From assembly GCA_948467675.1 (NCBI GenBank), contig CAOKFI010000002.1, positions 62,001 through 126,000 of the forward strand: DNA of 64,000 nt. The letters are read 5' to 3'. The notes under the pieces were generated by a model that worked only from the letters and a program-made list of their open reading frames with translations, searched no databases and was not told the origin of the DNA. A program made the position numbers and the translations under genes. Origin of the DNA: an uncultured Porphyromonadaceae bacterium (GTDB lineage Bacteria > Bacteroidota > Bacteroidia > Bacteroidales > Muribaculaceae). Below, in pieces: positions 25,242 through 35,400 of the stretch; the first letter of the stretch is position 1, and each line of letters opens with the position of its first letter.

Positions 25242-27335
25242 ATGAAAAGTAAGATTGCATATATGGCCGTGTGTGTCATTGCCTGCATGCTGATGGCGGC
25301 TTGTGCCGACAGCATTGATGTGGCGGTGCCTGATTCCGGGACATTGTCCGATGGGAAGATGGTCAATCTTTCGTTCTCGGTGGTAGCGCAGAGTTCTACC
25401 GGTAGTGGTGTGCGTGCCAGAAGTGCCGTTGTGTCCGCTCCCGATGATGACAATTATTTCGAGAATCCGGCCTTTAAATATGAATGTCTGCACACATTGC
25501 GTATCATAATACTGCGCCGTGATGTGACAGGCGTGAGATATGTAGAGCAGAATGCCTACTACTCTATCAATGAAGACGGCACTGTCCGATACGGAGTGAT
25601 GGAACTCCCCGTACGTGGTGGTGAAAACAAGACTGTCTACCTTATTGCCAATGAAAGCGGCATTGACTATGATTTCAGCAGGTATGTAGTTGGCGACATA
25701 TACACAGATGGAAGCATCGAGAACATAACTTATGGCTCTGAAAGCGATGAAAGTGTAATTCTTTACAACAACACTGATGCTTCCGGTTCGAAAAGCTATA
25801 TTCCTATGGGCGAGGTATACGAGATGTATGTGCCGAGCCCTGACGTTCCAAACGAAAAATTCGATGCGGGAACTCTTTTCGTGACGCGTGCCGCGGTCAA
25901 GTTCACATTCAATGTGAAGCAGCTGAACGGTGATGGGCTCAGACTCAAAGCTATCACAGTCACAGGTCTGGCCGACAGGCAATATCTGTTGCCCCACAAT
26001 ACCACTTATGTTCCGGCCAAGGGTGTTCCGGCAGTATCGAATCATCCAAAGGCCGCCGATCCGGAGCTGACAGGACGATTCATCACCGCATACGATATTC
26101 CTGCCGATGCGCGACACACTCCTTTCACATTCACATTCGGCGAAGGTGTGGAATTGCAGATGAACACCACGGAGACATTGTCATATCCTCTTTACTTCTG
26201 CGAGAGCAAGATGGACGGTTCGGTCAGCGGAAGTCCATACTCGCTCGATATAGCGGTTACAGATATAAATGGCGGCAACGCCCATAAATTTGAGGGCGTG
26301 CAGTTGCCGAATCTGCCAATACTACCGCGTAATACGCATGTGGTTGTCAACATCACATTGACGGAGACTGATATATCTCTGACTGTCGATGTCCAGCCAT
26401 TCGCTTCTGTAGAACTTGATGCCGGATTCGGTCTTGAACGCGATCCTATCAATGGTTATATCATCCTGAAAAAGGATTCTGACGGTGTGGGGACATTTTA
26501 TTACGATGATGTCAACGATGAATACTACGACAAATGGTTTTATCCGCTTCTGAGCAATTGGTCCACTCAGATCGCACGTATTTCAAATGCGGACGAATTG
26601 GGTATGACCGGCGATATATGGCTGATAAAGCGGGCCAACGGTGAGACTGACGACATAGGCGATGCTGATGCGAGACCGTCGCTGTTCTACAATGCCGACA
26701 ATGGGATATACTATGACTATGAAGGTACTCCGTTGAATCTGGTATACCGTTATGAACATCTGGTGACCAATCTTGATACTCCTCTTGACGATCTCGGTAT
26801 CGAGCCTGACTCGATAGGAGAGGTGTCACGTGACTTCCGGTTCAACAACATAGTGCTGCTTCGTGGCGAGAGCGACCGTGTGGCGGTCTATTATGATTTT
26901 ACCGACGCGCAGTATAAAGGAGCCCATAATCCGCTGGCCGTCGGCGATTTCCGTCGGCTTGAACTGAAAAAGGATACTAATGGATGGATCGAGGTAAAAC
27001 CTTACTGGTATCTTGATCAGGCTGGCGATATCGATGATTGTCCGCCGCTGTTCTTCAATCTGTATACCGAGCGGTTCTATGCGCCGGAATACCAAGACGG
27101 GTATGCTGCCGGAAAGAAACCGGTAGCGCTGTGGTGTCTGCATAGTCCTGAAAGCAACGTGGAATACTACGTGAATGAACCGGTGGTAATACTCCGCCGG
27201 AAGGATCCTGAGGATCCCGAAAGTCAGGTTCTGCATGCTTATGACCGTGTGGATAACCGGTGGATAGATGGCGACGGCAACGTTATTCCACGGCCGGATT
27301 ATCTGTACAAGTCGCGCCTCAAGGAGCCGCTCTGA
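25242..27335 (+). CDS. Fimbrial accessory lipoprotein with C-terminal repeats
   Basis: 697 residues, lipobox MAAC at 18-21. Residues about 45-400 have fimbrillin-like features: a conserved strand LHTLRIIILRRD, the AAVKFTFNVKQL segment, and LPRNTHVVVNITLTETDISLTVDVQPF, a typical FimA/Mfa-domain ending. Residues about 405-690 hold five degenerate copies of a unit of roughly 30-60 residues: a hydrophobic strand ending in basic residues, then an aromatic turn, e.g. YIILKKDSDG...FYYDDVNDEYYD and IVLLRGESDR...VYYDFTDAQYKG. I know no name for this unit. Likely a minor shaft or tip component (like Mfa3-5), by position. Confidence 0.7.
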   Translation: MKSKIAYMAVCVIACMLMAACADSIDVAVPDSGTLSDGKMVNLSFSVVAQSSTGSGVRARSAVVSAPDDDNYFENPAFKYECLHTLRIIILRRDVTGVRYVEQNAYYSINEDGTVRYGVMELPVRGGENKTVYLIANESGIDYDFSRYVVGDIYTDGSIENITYGSESDESVILYNNTDASGSKSYIPMGEVYEMYVPSPDVPNEKFDAGTLFVTRAAVKFTFNVKQLNGDGLRLKAITVTGLADRQYLLPHNTTYVPAKGVPAVSNHPKAADPELTGRFITAYDIPADARHTPFTFTFGEGVELQMNTTETLSYPLYFCESKMDGSVSGSPYSLDIAVTDINGGNAHKFEGVQLPNLPILPRNTHVVVNITLTETDISLTVDVQPFASVELDAGFGLERDPINGYIILKKDSDGVGTFYYDDVNDEYYDKWFYPLLSNWSTQIARISNADELGMTGDIWLIKRANGETDDIGDADARPSLFYNADNGIYYDYEGTPLNLVYRYEHLVTNLDTPLDDLGIEPDSIGEVSRDFRFNNIVLLRGESDRVAVYYDFTDAQYKGAHNPLAVGDFRRLELKKDTNGWIEVKPYWYLDQAGDIDDCPPLFFNLYTERFYAPEYQDGYAAGKKPVALWCLHSPESNVEYYVNEPVVILRRKDPEDPESQVLHAYDRVDNRWIDGDGNVIPRPDYLYKSRLKEPL

Positions 27336-27370
27336 GTTTTCTGTATATGCGATGCAATAACCGGATTATT

Positions 27371-30300
27371 ATGAAACGCTACTATATAGATATATTGTTG
27401 ATGTGGATGCTCGCACTGACCTCAGGCATTGTCATGCAGGGGTGTCGCGATGATGCGTTCGACGAATTCAATGTGCAGTTTCCCGATGGAGTGACAGATT
27501 TGAATATCGATCTAAATTTTGAGCCGATAGCGTCGAATAGCCTGCAAGGACGTGCAGGCAATGCTCCTGCGGGCGATGTGATAAAGAATCTCAACGACCT
27601 TTCGATCCTGTTTTACGATACCCGTGTCACTGACGGAACACAACTGATGAGGGTCGAGCACTATGTGCAGGGTGAGGATAGCTGGAACCGGCTCACAATA
27701 TCAACCGTGCCGCGTGGCGATACGGATGCCTCGACCGGTATCACAGCCGAGAAAGAGACACAGCATGTGACTACGACTATCAAAAGCATGCCCTTTGCGG
27801 CCTATAAGATCATAGCGGTGGCCAACCTGAAAGGCGGTACGCGTGATGTCCTGGAGGCTAACGATATCTCTACGCCTGAAAAACTGCTCGACCTGAAAGC
27901 GGAGTGGGATTCAGGCAATATGCTAAACAACAGCCAGATGTTTGGATATTTCACCGCTGATGTGCAGCATCCGTCACCGGGGACCGGATCCGGGGGCGTG
28001 CCGGAGGTCGCGGTCAACAGGCCGAACATGACTTTGCACTCATGGATACGCCGTCTCGCATCGAAGATCACTATTGACTACGACGCCACCAGTCTGCGTC
28101 GGGGCATCACTGTGACTATAAAGAAAGTGACCGTAAGGGATATTGCCTCTACATGTTTTCTCGGAGGTCCCAACAAAGTGGGCGATACCGAGACCTCCGG
28201 ACGTGTAAACACAGATCCGCTGATCAATGACGGGACCAACCACTGCATAGAATACGATCAGCCGATAGTTCTGACAAATGCCACCGCCGGATATCCGCGC
28301 AAGGATCCGTCGGCGCCGGACTATCCTCACAGCGAGACCGCCCCGGCTCTGTTCTTTTTTGAGAACATGCAGGGGGAAGTCCCCGACAAGGACGCTAACG
28401 GAAAATTGCAGGATGGAAAGTTTCAGGATGGCGACGGCGACGGAATAGTGGACTATCCGGGAGCAAACAATCCGGAGTCGCCCGATTATATAGACAACAA
28501 GGATGGTCTGAAATACGGCACCTACATCGAGGTGGAGGCCGAGTACGATGCCCGTACCATCAATAATATCGGTAGGGGTACTATCAAGTACCGGTTCATG
28601 ATCGGAAAAAATGTGACCACAAACTGCGATGCCGAACGCAACCACCACTACAAGCTGACTATGCGTTTTATGGGCAATGCCAATGAAGTGGACTGGCATA
28701 TCGACTACGACGAGGAACCTGGATTCTACGGACCTAATCCTTATTTTGTATCGTACAGCTATAACCAGATGACATCCTATCCGATCAAGATTTCAGGCAA
28801 GGTCGATGGCGATGTGACCATGACGATCATACAGAACGCCTGGTGGCCAAACAATGCCAAAGACTTTGAGTATTATGCTAAGGCAAGCGGACTGAAGCAT
28901 ATTACTGATGACGGCAAGGTCGTGAACGACTCGGCCGGAGTGGATATGACGAAACTCTACACTCCGGATAAGGTGTATCCGTTGCAGCCATGGACAGGTT
29001 TTCTATCTCTGGCTCAGGACATGACCAGGATCAACACGTCGGTGGCTCCGGGACTGCCTGTCGTTGGAACCCAAGCAAATACTGCGACTCAGGAGTATCT
29101 GTATAAATACTGGATGGGAACCAACGATCCGGCGTCGTTGACACAGACTGTAAATGACACGAAAATGGCACGTGGCACGCGGTCATACAAGACCGCTGTC
29201 GGTACCCATGGCTCGGTGGCCGAGGGCGGTACATACAGAGTTGTGAAGGACGAGACTTCCACCACGATATATGTGCCGTTCTATACCCGCGAGAAGCAGC
29301 TGCAGTCTACTACCGCCTACACCGGCAACAATCCATTCGTCTCGTATCAGCGCGAGGCGAAGGTTGAGATCAAATACCGGCTTGAGGGCGATCCTGCCGG
29401 AGAGTACCGCCGTGATACCATCCGTGTGTATCAGGTGCGCCGTGTGGTGAATCCTAAAGGAGTATGGCGCAGCCATAATTGTACCGACGAGTTCCGTGTG
29501 GTGCTGAAGTATCAGGATGGTGAGTCGAATCCTCAATTCAAGGATCTGACCTCAGTGGGGCCGTGGCGTGCGTCGGTTGTTGCCGGCAATACCGGTTTCA
29601 TACGTCTCAACGGTATGTCGCAGGTGCGTGGAGCCGATGGCTCGAAAATAGATTTCACCATAACATTCGCAGGACGTATAGCCGCTACTGAGAACCGTTG
29701 TGCCGTGATACGTATCGAATACAATAACTATTCGTGCCATCACCTGATATTCGTGCGTCAGGGTGAGGCTCCGATACGTATGAATACCGAAAGCCAGCTG
29801 AAGTGGCACACGGCCAATGTGGCCACGACCACAGGCGATGCTTCCGACCTGACAGTCGGGGAGGGGGTCTCGCCGCTCGATGAGGGAGGGCTGTTCCGAT
29901 ACGGCAATCTGACATGCGGTGTGGCTGCACGCAGCAATCCGATATATCAGGGAGAAATCAACGGAACTCCGCTGATACCGACCGTATTTTATCCCACTGG
30001 AGGATTATCCAATCCGAAATTCGACTATCTTACCGACGGTACAGCAGGAAATTGGAACGACTCGAAGCTCAAGTCGGCGGCCAACAGCAGCCAGTTTCCG
30101 GATGTGAAGATCAAGGGCGGGAACAATGCTGCTGCCTATAGCGTGGCAACCGGCGAAGACTTCGCCACACTTATCTCGGCCGGTGACGAGTATCGTAGTA
30201 TGGAGCAGGGCTATGGTGTGCTTTACGGCGATGGCACCACAGAGACTGCCAATGATGTGGAGCATGCCTACGGATATTGTGCTGATGCAGGTAAGACCGC

Positions 30301-30715
30301 CGGATATGGAATGCGTGGTGTGTTTGTTTACAATTCGTCGGCATCAGTTGCAGAGTTCGGCGGCAACAATCTGTTTTTCCCGATCGGGCAGGCAGGATAC
30401 GGGCGCCGCAGAAACTTTGGTACCGGCTGGGGAAATATTCCGTCAGGTTATGACGGTATTCTGCATTATGCATCGCGTACCGACTGGTATCCAGCAGCCG
30501 ATTTAAAGTATCTGCCGCTGTTTTATGATATATTCCGCAGCCATGGCGCTATCTACTGGATGAAAAAGGCCTCATTCAACGATGGTGGCAGTACCGTATC
30601 GTCGATACTTGACATAAACTATCATACGCTCGATTTCAATACTAAAGGAGACCAGGGCTTCCATGGCGGAGGCTACCCGACCGATGCCGGCTTCGTACGC
30701 CTGGTAGAGAAATGA
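27371..30715 (+). CDS. Large fimbrial lipoprotein, probable tip/adhesin (DUF4906-like)
   Basis: 1114 residues from the ATG at 27371 (MKRYYIDILL); codons upstream to 27260 overlap the previous gene. Lipobox MQGC (about 22-25) followed by RDDAFDEF. The N-terminal third has a fimbrillin-like domain (LNDLSILFYD, FAAYKIIAVANL, IRRLASKITIDYD). The middle and C-terminal parts look like immunoglobulin-like strands with YSYNQMTSYPIKISG and then a compact C-terminal domain rich in Gly, Tyr and Trp (GQAGYGRRRNFG, GDQGFHGGGYPTDAGFVR) resembling FISUMP/lectin-like endings. I associate this layout with DUF4906, tentatively. It is the last operon gene, convergent with the sigma factor gene; no terminator seen. 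Confidence 0.7.
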   Translation: MKRYYIDILLMWMLALTSGIVMQGCRDDAFDEFNVQFPDGVTDLNIDLNFEPIASNSLQGRAGNAPAGDVIKNLNDLSILFYDTRVTDGTQLMRVEHYVQGEDSWNRLTISTVPRGDTDASTGITAEKETQHVTTTIKSMPFAAYKIIAVANLKGGTRDVLEANDISTPEKLLDLKAEWDSGNMLNNSQMFGYFTADVQHPSPGTGSGGVPEVAVNRPNMTLHSWIRRLASKITIDYDATSLRRGITVTIKKVTVRDIASTCFLGGPNKVGDTETSGRVNTDPLINDGTNHCIEYDQPIVLTNATAGYPRKDPSAPDYPHSETAPALFFFENMQGEVPDKDANGKLQDGKFQDGDGDGIVDYPGANNPESPDYIDNKDGLKYGTYIEVEAEYDARTINNIGRGTIKYRFMIGKNVTTNCDAERNHHYKLTMRFMGNANEVDWHIDYDEEPGFYGPNPYFVSYSYNQMTSYPIKISGKVDGDVTMTIIQNAWWPNNAKDFEYYAKASGLKHITDDGKVVNDSAGVDMTKLYTPDKVYPLQPWTGFLSLAQDMTRINTSVAPGLPVVGTQANTATQEYLYKYWMGTNDPASLTQTVNDTKMARGTRSYKTAVGTHGSVAEGGTYRVVKDETSTTIYVPFYTREKQLQSTTAYTGNNPFVSYQREAKVEIKYRLEGDPAGEYRRDTIRVYQVRRVVNPKGVWRSHNCTDEFRVVLKYQDGESNPQFKDLTSVGPWRASVVAGNTGFIRLNGMSQVRGADGSKIDFTITFAGRIAATENRCAVIRIEYNNYSCHHLIFVRQGEAPIRMNTESQLKWHTANVATTTGDASDLTVGEGVSPLDEGGLFRYGNLTCGVAARSNPIYQGEINGTPLIPTVFYPTGGLSNPKFDYLTDGTAGNWNDSKLKSAANSSQFPDVKIKGGNNAAAYSVATGEDFATLISAGDEYRSMEQGYGVLYGDGTTETANDVEHAYGYCADAGKTAGYGMRGVFVYNSSASVAEFGGNNLFFPIGQAGYGRRRNFGTGWGNIPSGYDGILHYASRTDWYPAADLKYLPLFYDIFRSHGAIYWMKKASFNDGGSTVSSILDINYHTLDFNTKGDQGFHGGGYPTDAGFVRLVEK

Positions 30716-30758
30716 TACTCTTGGCGGAAGGCGTGTGCTGTGGCGGACGTGACAGATG

Positions 30759-31322
30759 TCAGAGCCAGAATAGGAAGATGACGGCCAGACCCGACAGTTC
30801 GTTGCGGAGGATCCGGAGAGCGGCTGTGAGGTGGTTTTTGACGGTCTGTTCGGAGATTCCCAGATGGGAGGCTATATCGGATATGTTCATGTAGCGTTCG
30901 CGGCTCAGCTCATAGATCTGCCGTTCGCGGGGTGTGAGCTTCCCTTTGGCTGCTGCGACATGGTTCAGGAACTCGTCGTACAGCATTATGTCCTCCGGCG
31001 AGATCTCGGTCTGGCGCTGATTGCACTGTCCCACGAATTCCACAAACTCAGGCTGAGCCATCTGTTGCCGGAAGTGGTCTATGACCCGGTATTTTGCTAT
31101 CGTGAATATGAATCCCTGGAGATTGCCGAAGCAGTTGAGCTGCTTGCGGTTGATCCACAGACGCATGAATGTGTCCTGAACTATGTCCTGGGCAAGCGTG
31201 CGGTTACGCAGTTGTCGGAGTACAAAGGAGTAAAGGCGGTCGGCATATTCGTCGTAAATCAGCTGAAAAGCCTTGTATGAGCCTCCGCGCAGGTCGGATA
31301 TACAATTGATTTCGTCTAACAT
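30759..31322 (-). CDS. ECF (sigma-70 family) sigma factor, Bacteroidetes FecI-like group
   Basis: 187 residues. Region 2 (about 20-85) has YDEYADRLYSFVLRQL and DIVQDTFMRLWINRKQL, with FTIAKYRVIDHFRQ for -10 melting. Region 4 (about 128-178) has LTPRERQIYELSRERYMNISDIASHLGISEQTVKNHL, a helix-turn-helix for -35 binding. It lies divergent from the FecR gene of the glycan locus rather than upstream of it on the same strand, and convergent with the fimbrial operon. By family it should be released from FecR when SusC senses its ligand and should drive the + strand locus; that link is inference from position. Confidence 0.92.
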   Translation of the reverse strand: MLDEINCISDLRGGSYKAFQLIYDEYADRLYSFVLRQLRNRTLAQDIVQDTFMRLWINRKQLNCFGNLQGFIFTIAKYRVIDHFRQQMAQPEFVEFVGQCNQRQTEISPEDIMLYDEFLNHVAAAKGKLTPRERQIYELSRERYMNISDIASHLGISEQTVKNHLTAALRILRNELSGLAVIFLFWL

Positions 31323-31352
31323 GTTCAGGGGATTGAAAGTGATCTATGGCCG

Positions 31353-31360
31353 CAAAGATA
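31353..31360 (-). promoter_or_regulatory. Candidate -7 element of the sigma factor gene
   Basis: Minus strand TATCTTTG, full match to TAnnTTTG, 31 bases upstream of the ATG at 31322. The divergent gap 31323-31495 also holds TACTTTTG on the plus strand at 31446-31453, a candidate -7 element for FecR. Neither has a clear -33 TTTG. Confidence 0.45.
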
Positions 31361-31495
31361 TACAATAATGCGCAATCCGGAACAGCTATCAGGGACGGAA
31401 TATAGTTAACCAAAAATCTGTTATAAAACATCTGTTGAGCGGTAGTACTTTTGTGAATTATTAACGTAATAGTCCATAGAAATACAGTGCAACAG

Positions 31496-32443
31496 ATGAT
31501 ACCACAGTTCAAAAAACTGTATCGGAGTTACGCGTCCGGAACCATTACGGCCGATGAGATGCCGGAGTTCCGATCGCAGCTTGGTTCCACTTCCGACGAT
31601 GAGTTGTGGAGCATGATGCTCGACGCCTCTTGCGATGCTCACGAAACCGGAATGCCTCAGGCCATGAAAAGCCTTGTCGCTGACCGGCTCCATATTATGA
31701 TAATGCGTCGCCGCTGGTATGCGGTGCTCAGATATGCTGCCGCAGCAGCCGTGGTGCTGTGTGCCGGCTTAGGTTTCCATTCATTATATACCGCACCGGT
31801 TCCGGGGCAGATGCTTACCACGGCAGTCAAGGCCGGAAGCAAATCGGAACTGACGCTGCCCGACGGCACTCGCGTGCAGCTTAACTCGGCGTCGTCGGTA
31901 AGTTTCGACATTGACGACAGGCATGCCCGGACGGTACGACTTACCGGCGAGGCTTTCTTCGATGTGGCCAAGGATCCGAAAAGACCATTCCGCGTGATGG
32001 TGGGCGACATGCAGGTCGAGGTGCACGGCACCACGTTCAATGTCAATGCCTACAATGTGGATCGTATAGAGACCTCGCTGATCACCGGAAAAGTGACGAT
32101 ATCGGATCCGGTGCTCCCGGCAAAGAGCTACACCCTGAGCCCGGGCGAAAAGGCCGTTTTCTGCCGTGCCGACAGCTCGATATCCATATCGCGTGCCGAC
32201 ATGCACCTTGCAACCGGATGGATGGAGGAGTATCTGGTGTTTGACGGCGAACCGCTGTGGTCGGTGGTCGAACGTATCGAGCGCTGGTATGGGGTGGATA
32301 TAGAACTGCGCCGCAAGGACATATCCTCCGACAGCCTCACCGGATCATTCCGCCATGAGAATATCCATAATGTCATCTATTCGCTCAGTCTGCAATATAA
32401 ATTCCGATACAAGATCGATAAAGACCACATTATAATTTACTAA
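31496..32443 (+). CDS. FecR-family anti-sigma factor
   Basis: 315 residues from the ATG at 31496; a GTG at 31487 would add three residues. A cytoplasmic N-terminal part (about 1-76) is followed by one transmembrane helix (about 77-97), then the periplasmic FecR domain (SELTLPDGTRVQLNSASS, VRLTGEAFFDVAKDPKRPF, VHGTTFNVNAY) and a C-terminal DUF4974/STN-like segment (LVFDGEPLWSVVERIERWYGVDIEL). It should hold the ECF sigma factor until it receives a signal through the SusC-like transporter, whose gene starts 9 bases downstream. Confidence 0.94.
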   Translation: MIPQFKKLYRSYASGTITADEMPEFRSQLGSTSDDELWSMMLDASCDAHETGMPQAMKSLVADRLHIMIMRRRWYAVLRYAAAAAVVLCAGLGFHSLYTAPVPGQMLTTAVKAGSKSELTLPDGTRVQLNSASSVSFDIDDRHARTVRLTGEAFFDVAKDPKRPFRVMVGDMQVEVHGTTFNVNAYNVDRIETSLITGKVTISDPVLPAKSYTLSPGEKAVFCRADSSISISRADMHLATGWMEEYLVFDGEPLWSVVERIERWYGVDIELRRKDISSDSLTGSFRHENIHNVIYSLSLQYKFRYKIDKDHIIIY

Positions 32444-32452
32444 CCATTATCC

Positions 32453-35400
32453 ATGAGAAAAAACAGTAAACCAATGAATCTGTCCGGCTATGTCAGAAGT
32501 GCCTCGGGGAAGAGGCCTCTGCGGGCTTGTGCCATGATGCTCCTCGGAGGGCTGTTGCTGCCTGTGGCGGCCATGGCCCAGACCGAACCGGTGACAGTCA
32601 GTGTAAAGGACGGCACGGTGAAGTCCGTTTTCAAGGAGATTGAGAAGCAGACCGATTACACATTCGTGTATCGAAACAATGTGCTTAACGACCGTGCGCG
32701 TACCTCGGTGCAATGCACAGGCAAGCCCCTTTCCGACCTGCTTGCCGAAGTGCTGGAGCCACTTGGTCTCTCCTACGAGTTGAGCAACCGTACTATTACT
32801 CTTGTCAAAACCCCTGCACAGTCGCAGACCGTAAGGGCGACTGCCAAGACCGCCGCCGGAAAGCGTCTGGTCCGGGGAACGGTGACCGATACCGCCGGTG
32901 ATCCGGTAGTGGGCGCCACCGTACGTCAGGGCAAGGAAGTGACAGCCACCGATATCGATGGCCGGTTCGCTATCAACGTGGATCCTGCAAAACCGCTGGA
33001 TATAACGTTTATAGGAATGAAGCAAAAGACAGTCAAGATCGGCGCCAGCGACAATATCTCCGTGGCCATGGAGGAGGATTCGCACGTGCTCGACGAAGTG
33101 GTAGCAATCGGCTACGGCACAGCCCAGCGCCGCGATATCACTTCGGCCATAGGATCATACAAGCCAAACGAACTCAATACCCGCGACGTGCTGGGTGTGG
33201 ACCAGCTGCTCCAGGGACAGGTGGCCGGTGTCAATATCACCGGCGCATCGGGTGTGCCCGGAAGCCGCAACCGCGTAAGTATCCGAGGCATAGGCTCCAT
33301 CACAGCCGGCAATGAGCCGCTGTATGTAATCGATGGCGTGCCTATCAACAATACATCGGGCGATACCGGTATATGGGGATCGGAATCCACCAATGGCCTC
33401 GACCAGTTCAATCCGGCCGACATCGAGTCCGTGCAGGTGCTGAAAGACGCCTCATCGGCAGCCATCTATGGCTCGCGTGCCACAAACGGTGTGATCCTCA
33501 TCACCACCAAGAAAGGACAGGAGGGTAAAGCACGCATAACCATCGACACGAATCTGAGCTTCTCCAGCGTAGCGCGCAAGGACAAAGTAGAGATGGCCGA
33601 TACCGAACTGTTTCTGGAGGTGCTGAATGAAGCTATCGACAACTACAATCTGCAGACCGGCAATGCAGTGGCGCGTATCGACAATCCGGCGCCCGGCAAA
33701 GCGCAGACCGATTGGCTCGATCTCGTGACACGTACGGCTACCACCTACAATATAACAGCATCGATATCAGGCGGAACGAAGGCTACTGATTACTATGTGT
33801 CGGCCAATTACAAATACAACGAGGGTGTGATCATAGACAATCTTCTGAAACGCTACGGACTGCAGACAAAACTTAACTCCCAGGTACGTCCGTGGCTCAA
33901 GATCGGCACATCCGTAAGCCTTAACTACAGCCGCAATAACCGTATTCCTACAGGCTACGGCATAGGTACATCCGTGTTCGTGCGAGCTCTCGAGCAGCGT
34001 CCGTGGGACGAGCCTTACCGTCCCGACGGCGAATATACCATCGGCGGCCAGGAGCTGGCCAACCACAATCCTATCCAGGCCATAAAGGAGGAGAAAGCCT
34101 ACGTCGACAACTACCGGATGCTCGGCAACGTCTATGTGCTGTTCGACATATACAAGGGGCTGACACTCAAAAGTACCCTGTCGGAGGATTTCAACACCGC
34201 CGAGGATCATGTGTATTATACCGACAAGCACAACTACGGCAAGAAGCTCGGTATGCTCATGGACGGTCGTAAGATCTATACCAGCACACTGTGGGAGAAT
34301 GTGTTGAACTACAATAACAAGTTCTTCAACAACGATCTCGGCCTGGACGCTATGCTCGGCTACTCGATACAGAAGGACGTAGTGTCATCGGCCAACCAGA
34401 TCGGATGGGGATTCCCGTCGCCGTCGTTCGACGTAAACTCTGTGGCCGCTGAAATCGAGAAAGCCAACACCAGCAAGTCGGCATTCCTGATGCAGTCGTT
34501 TATCGGACGTGCCACACTCAACTATAAGAACCGCTACCTGCTTACCGGATCGCTTCGTGCCGACGGATCCTCTAAATTCCACCGCGACCACCGTTACGGA
34601 TGGTTCCCGTCGGTCAGCGCCGGATGGAATATCGGCGAGGAATCGTGGTGGCGCTTTCCGCAGACCCAGGCCAAGATCCGTGCCAGTTACGGTAGCACCG
34701 GCAATCAGGCCGGCATAGGATCGTATGCCTATCTCGCCCTTGCTTCAGGCGGCTACAGCTACAACGGCATAAGCGGTATCGGACTCGGATCTGCCGGCAA
34801 TCCCGACCTGCGCTGGGAGAAAGCCACTCAGACCGATATCGGTGTGGATCTGTCATTCTTCAACAATGCCTTTACGGTGACTGCCGATGCGTTCATCAAG
34901 GACACTAAGGACCTGCTCTATTCCAAGCCGACCGCTGCCACGACAGGCTACACATCATATACATGCAACATCGGTTCGATGCGCAACAAAGGTATAGAGC
35001 TTACTCTCGGCGGAAACGCGCGTTGCGGGGATTTCCAATGGCACGGTGATTTGAACATCGCATTTATACGCAACAAACTCACCGAACTGCTCGATCCCAA
35101 CGAGGTGCTGACCACGTCGTCCATGCACGGCATGAAAGTCGGAGAGCCGCTTGGAGCGTTCTATATGATCAAATGGACAGGCATATACCAGCACGATGAG
35201 GATGTGCCGGCAAGCCTGTATGCCGAAGGTGTGCGTGCCGGCGACTGTATCTACGAAGATATCAACGGCGACGGCAAGATCGACAGCAACGACCGCCAGT
35301 TTGTAGGATCGGCCAATCCGAAATTCTCGGGTGGTATCAACAATACCTTCAAGTTCAAAGGCTTTGATCTCGGCATATTCTTCACATACTCCTACGGCAA

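Noticed and set aside
24786..26117. 443-codon minus-strand frame across two fimbrial genes
   Set aside because: It spans the end of one lipoprotein gene and half of the next, with no domain; both sense genes have lipoboxes and family features.
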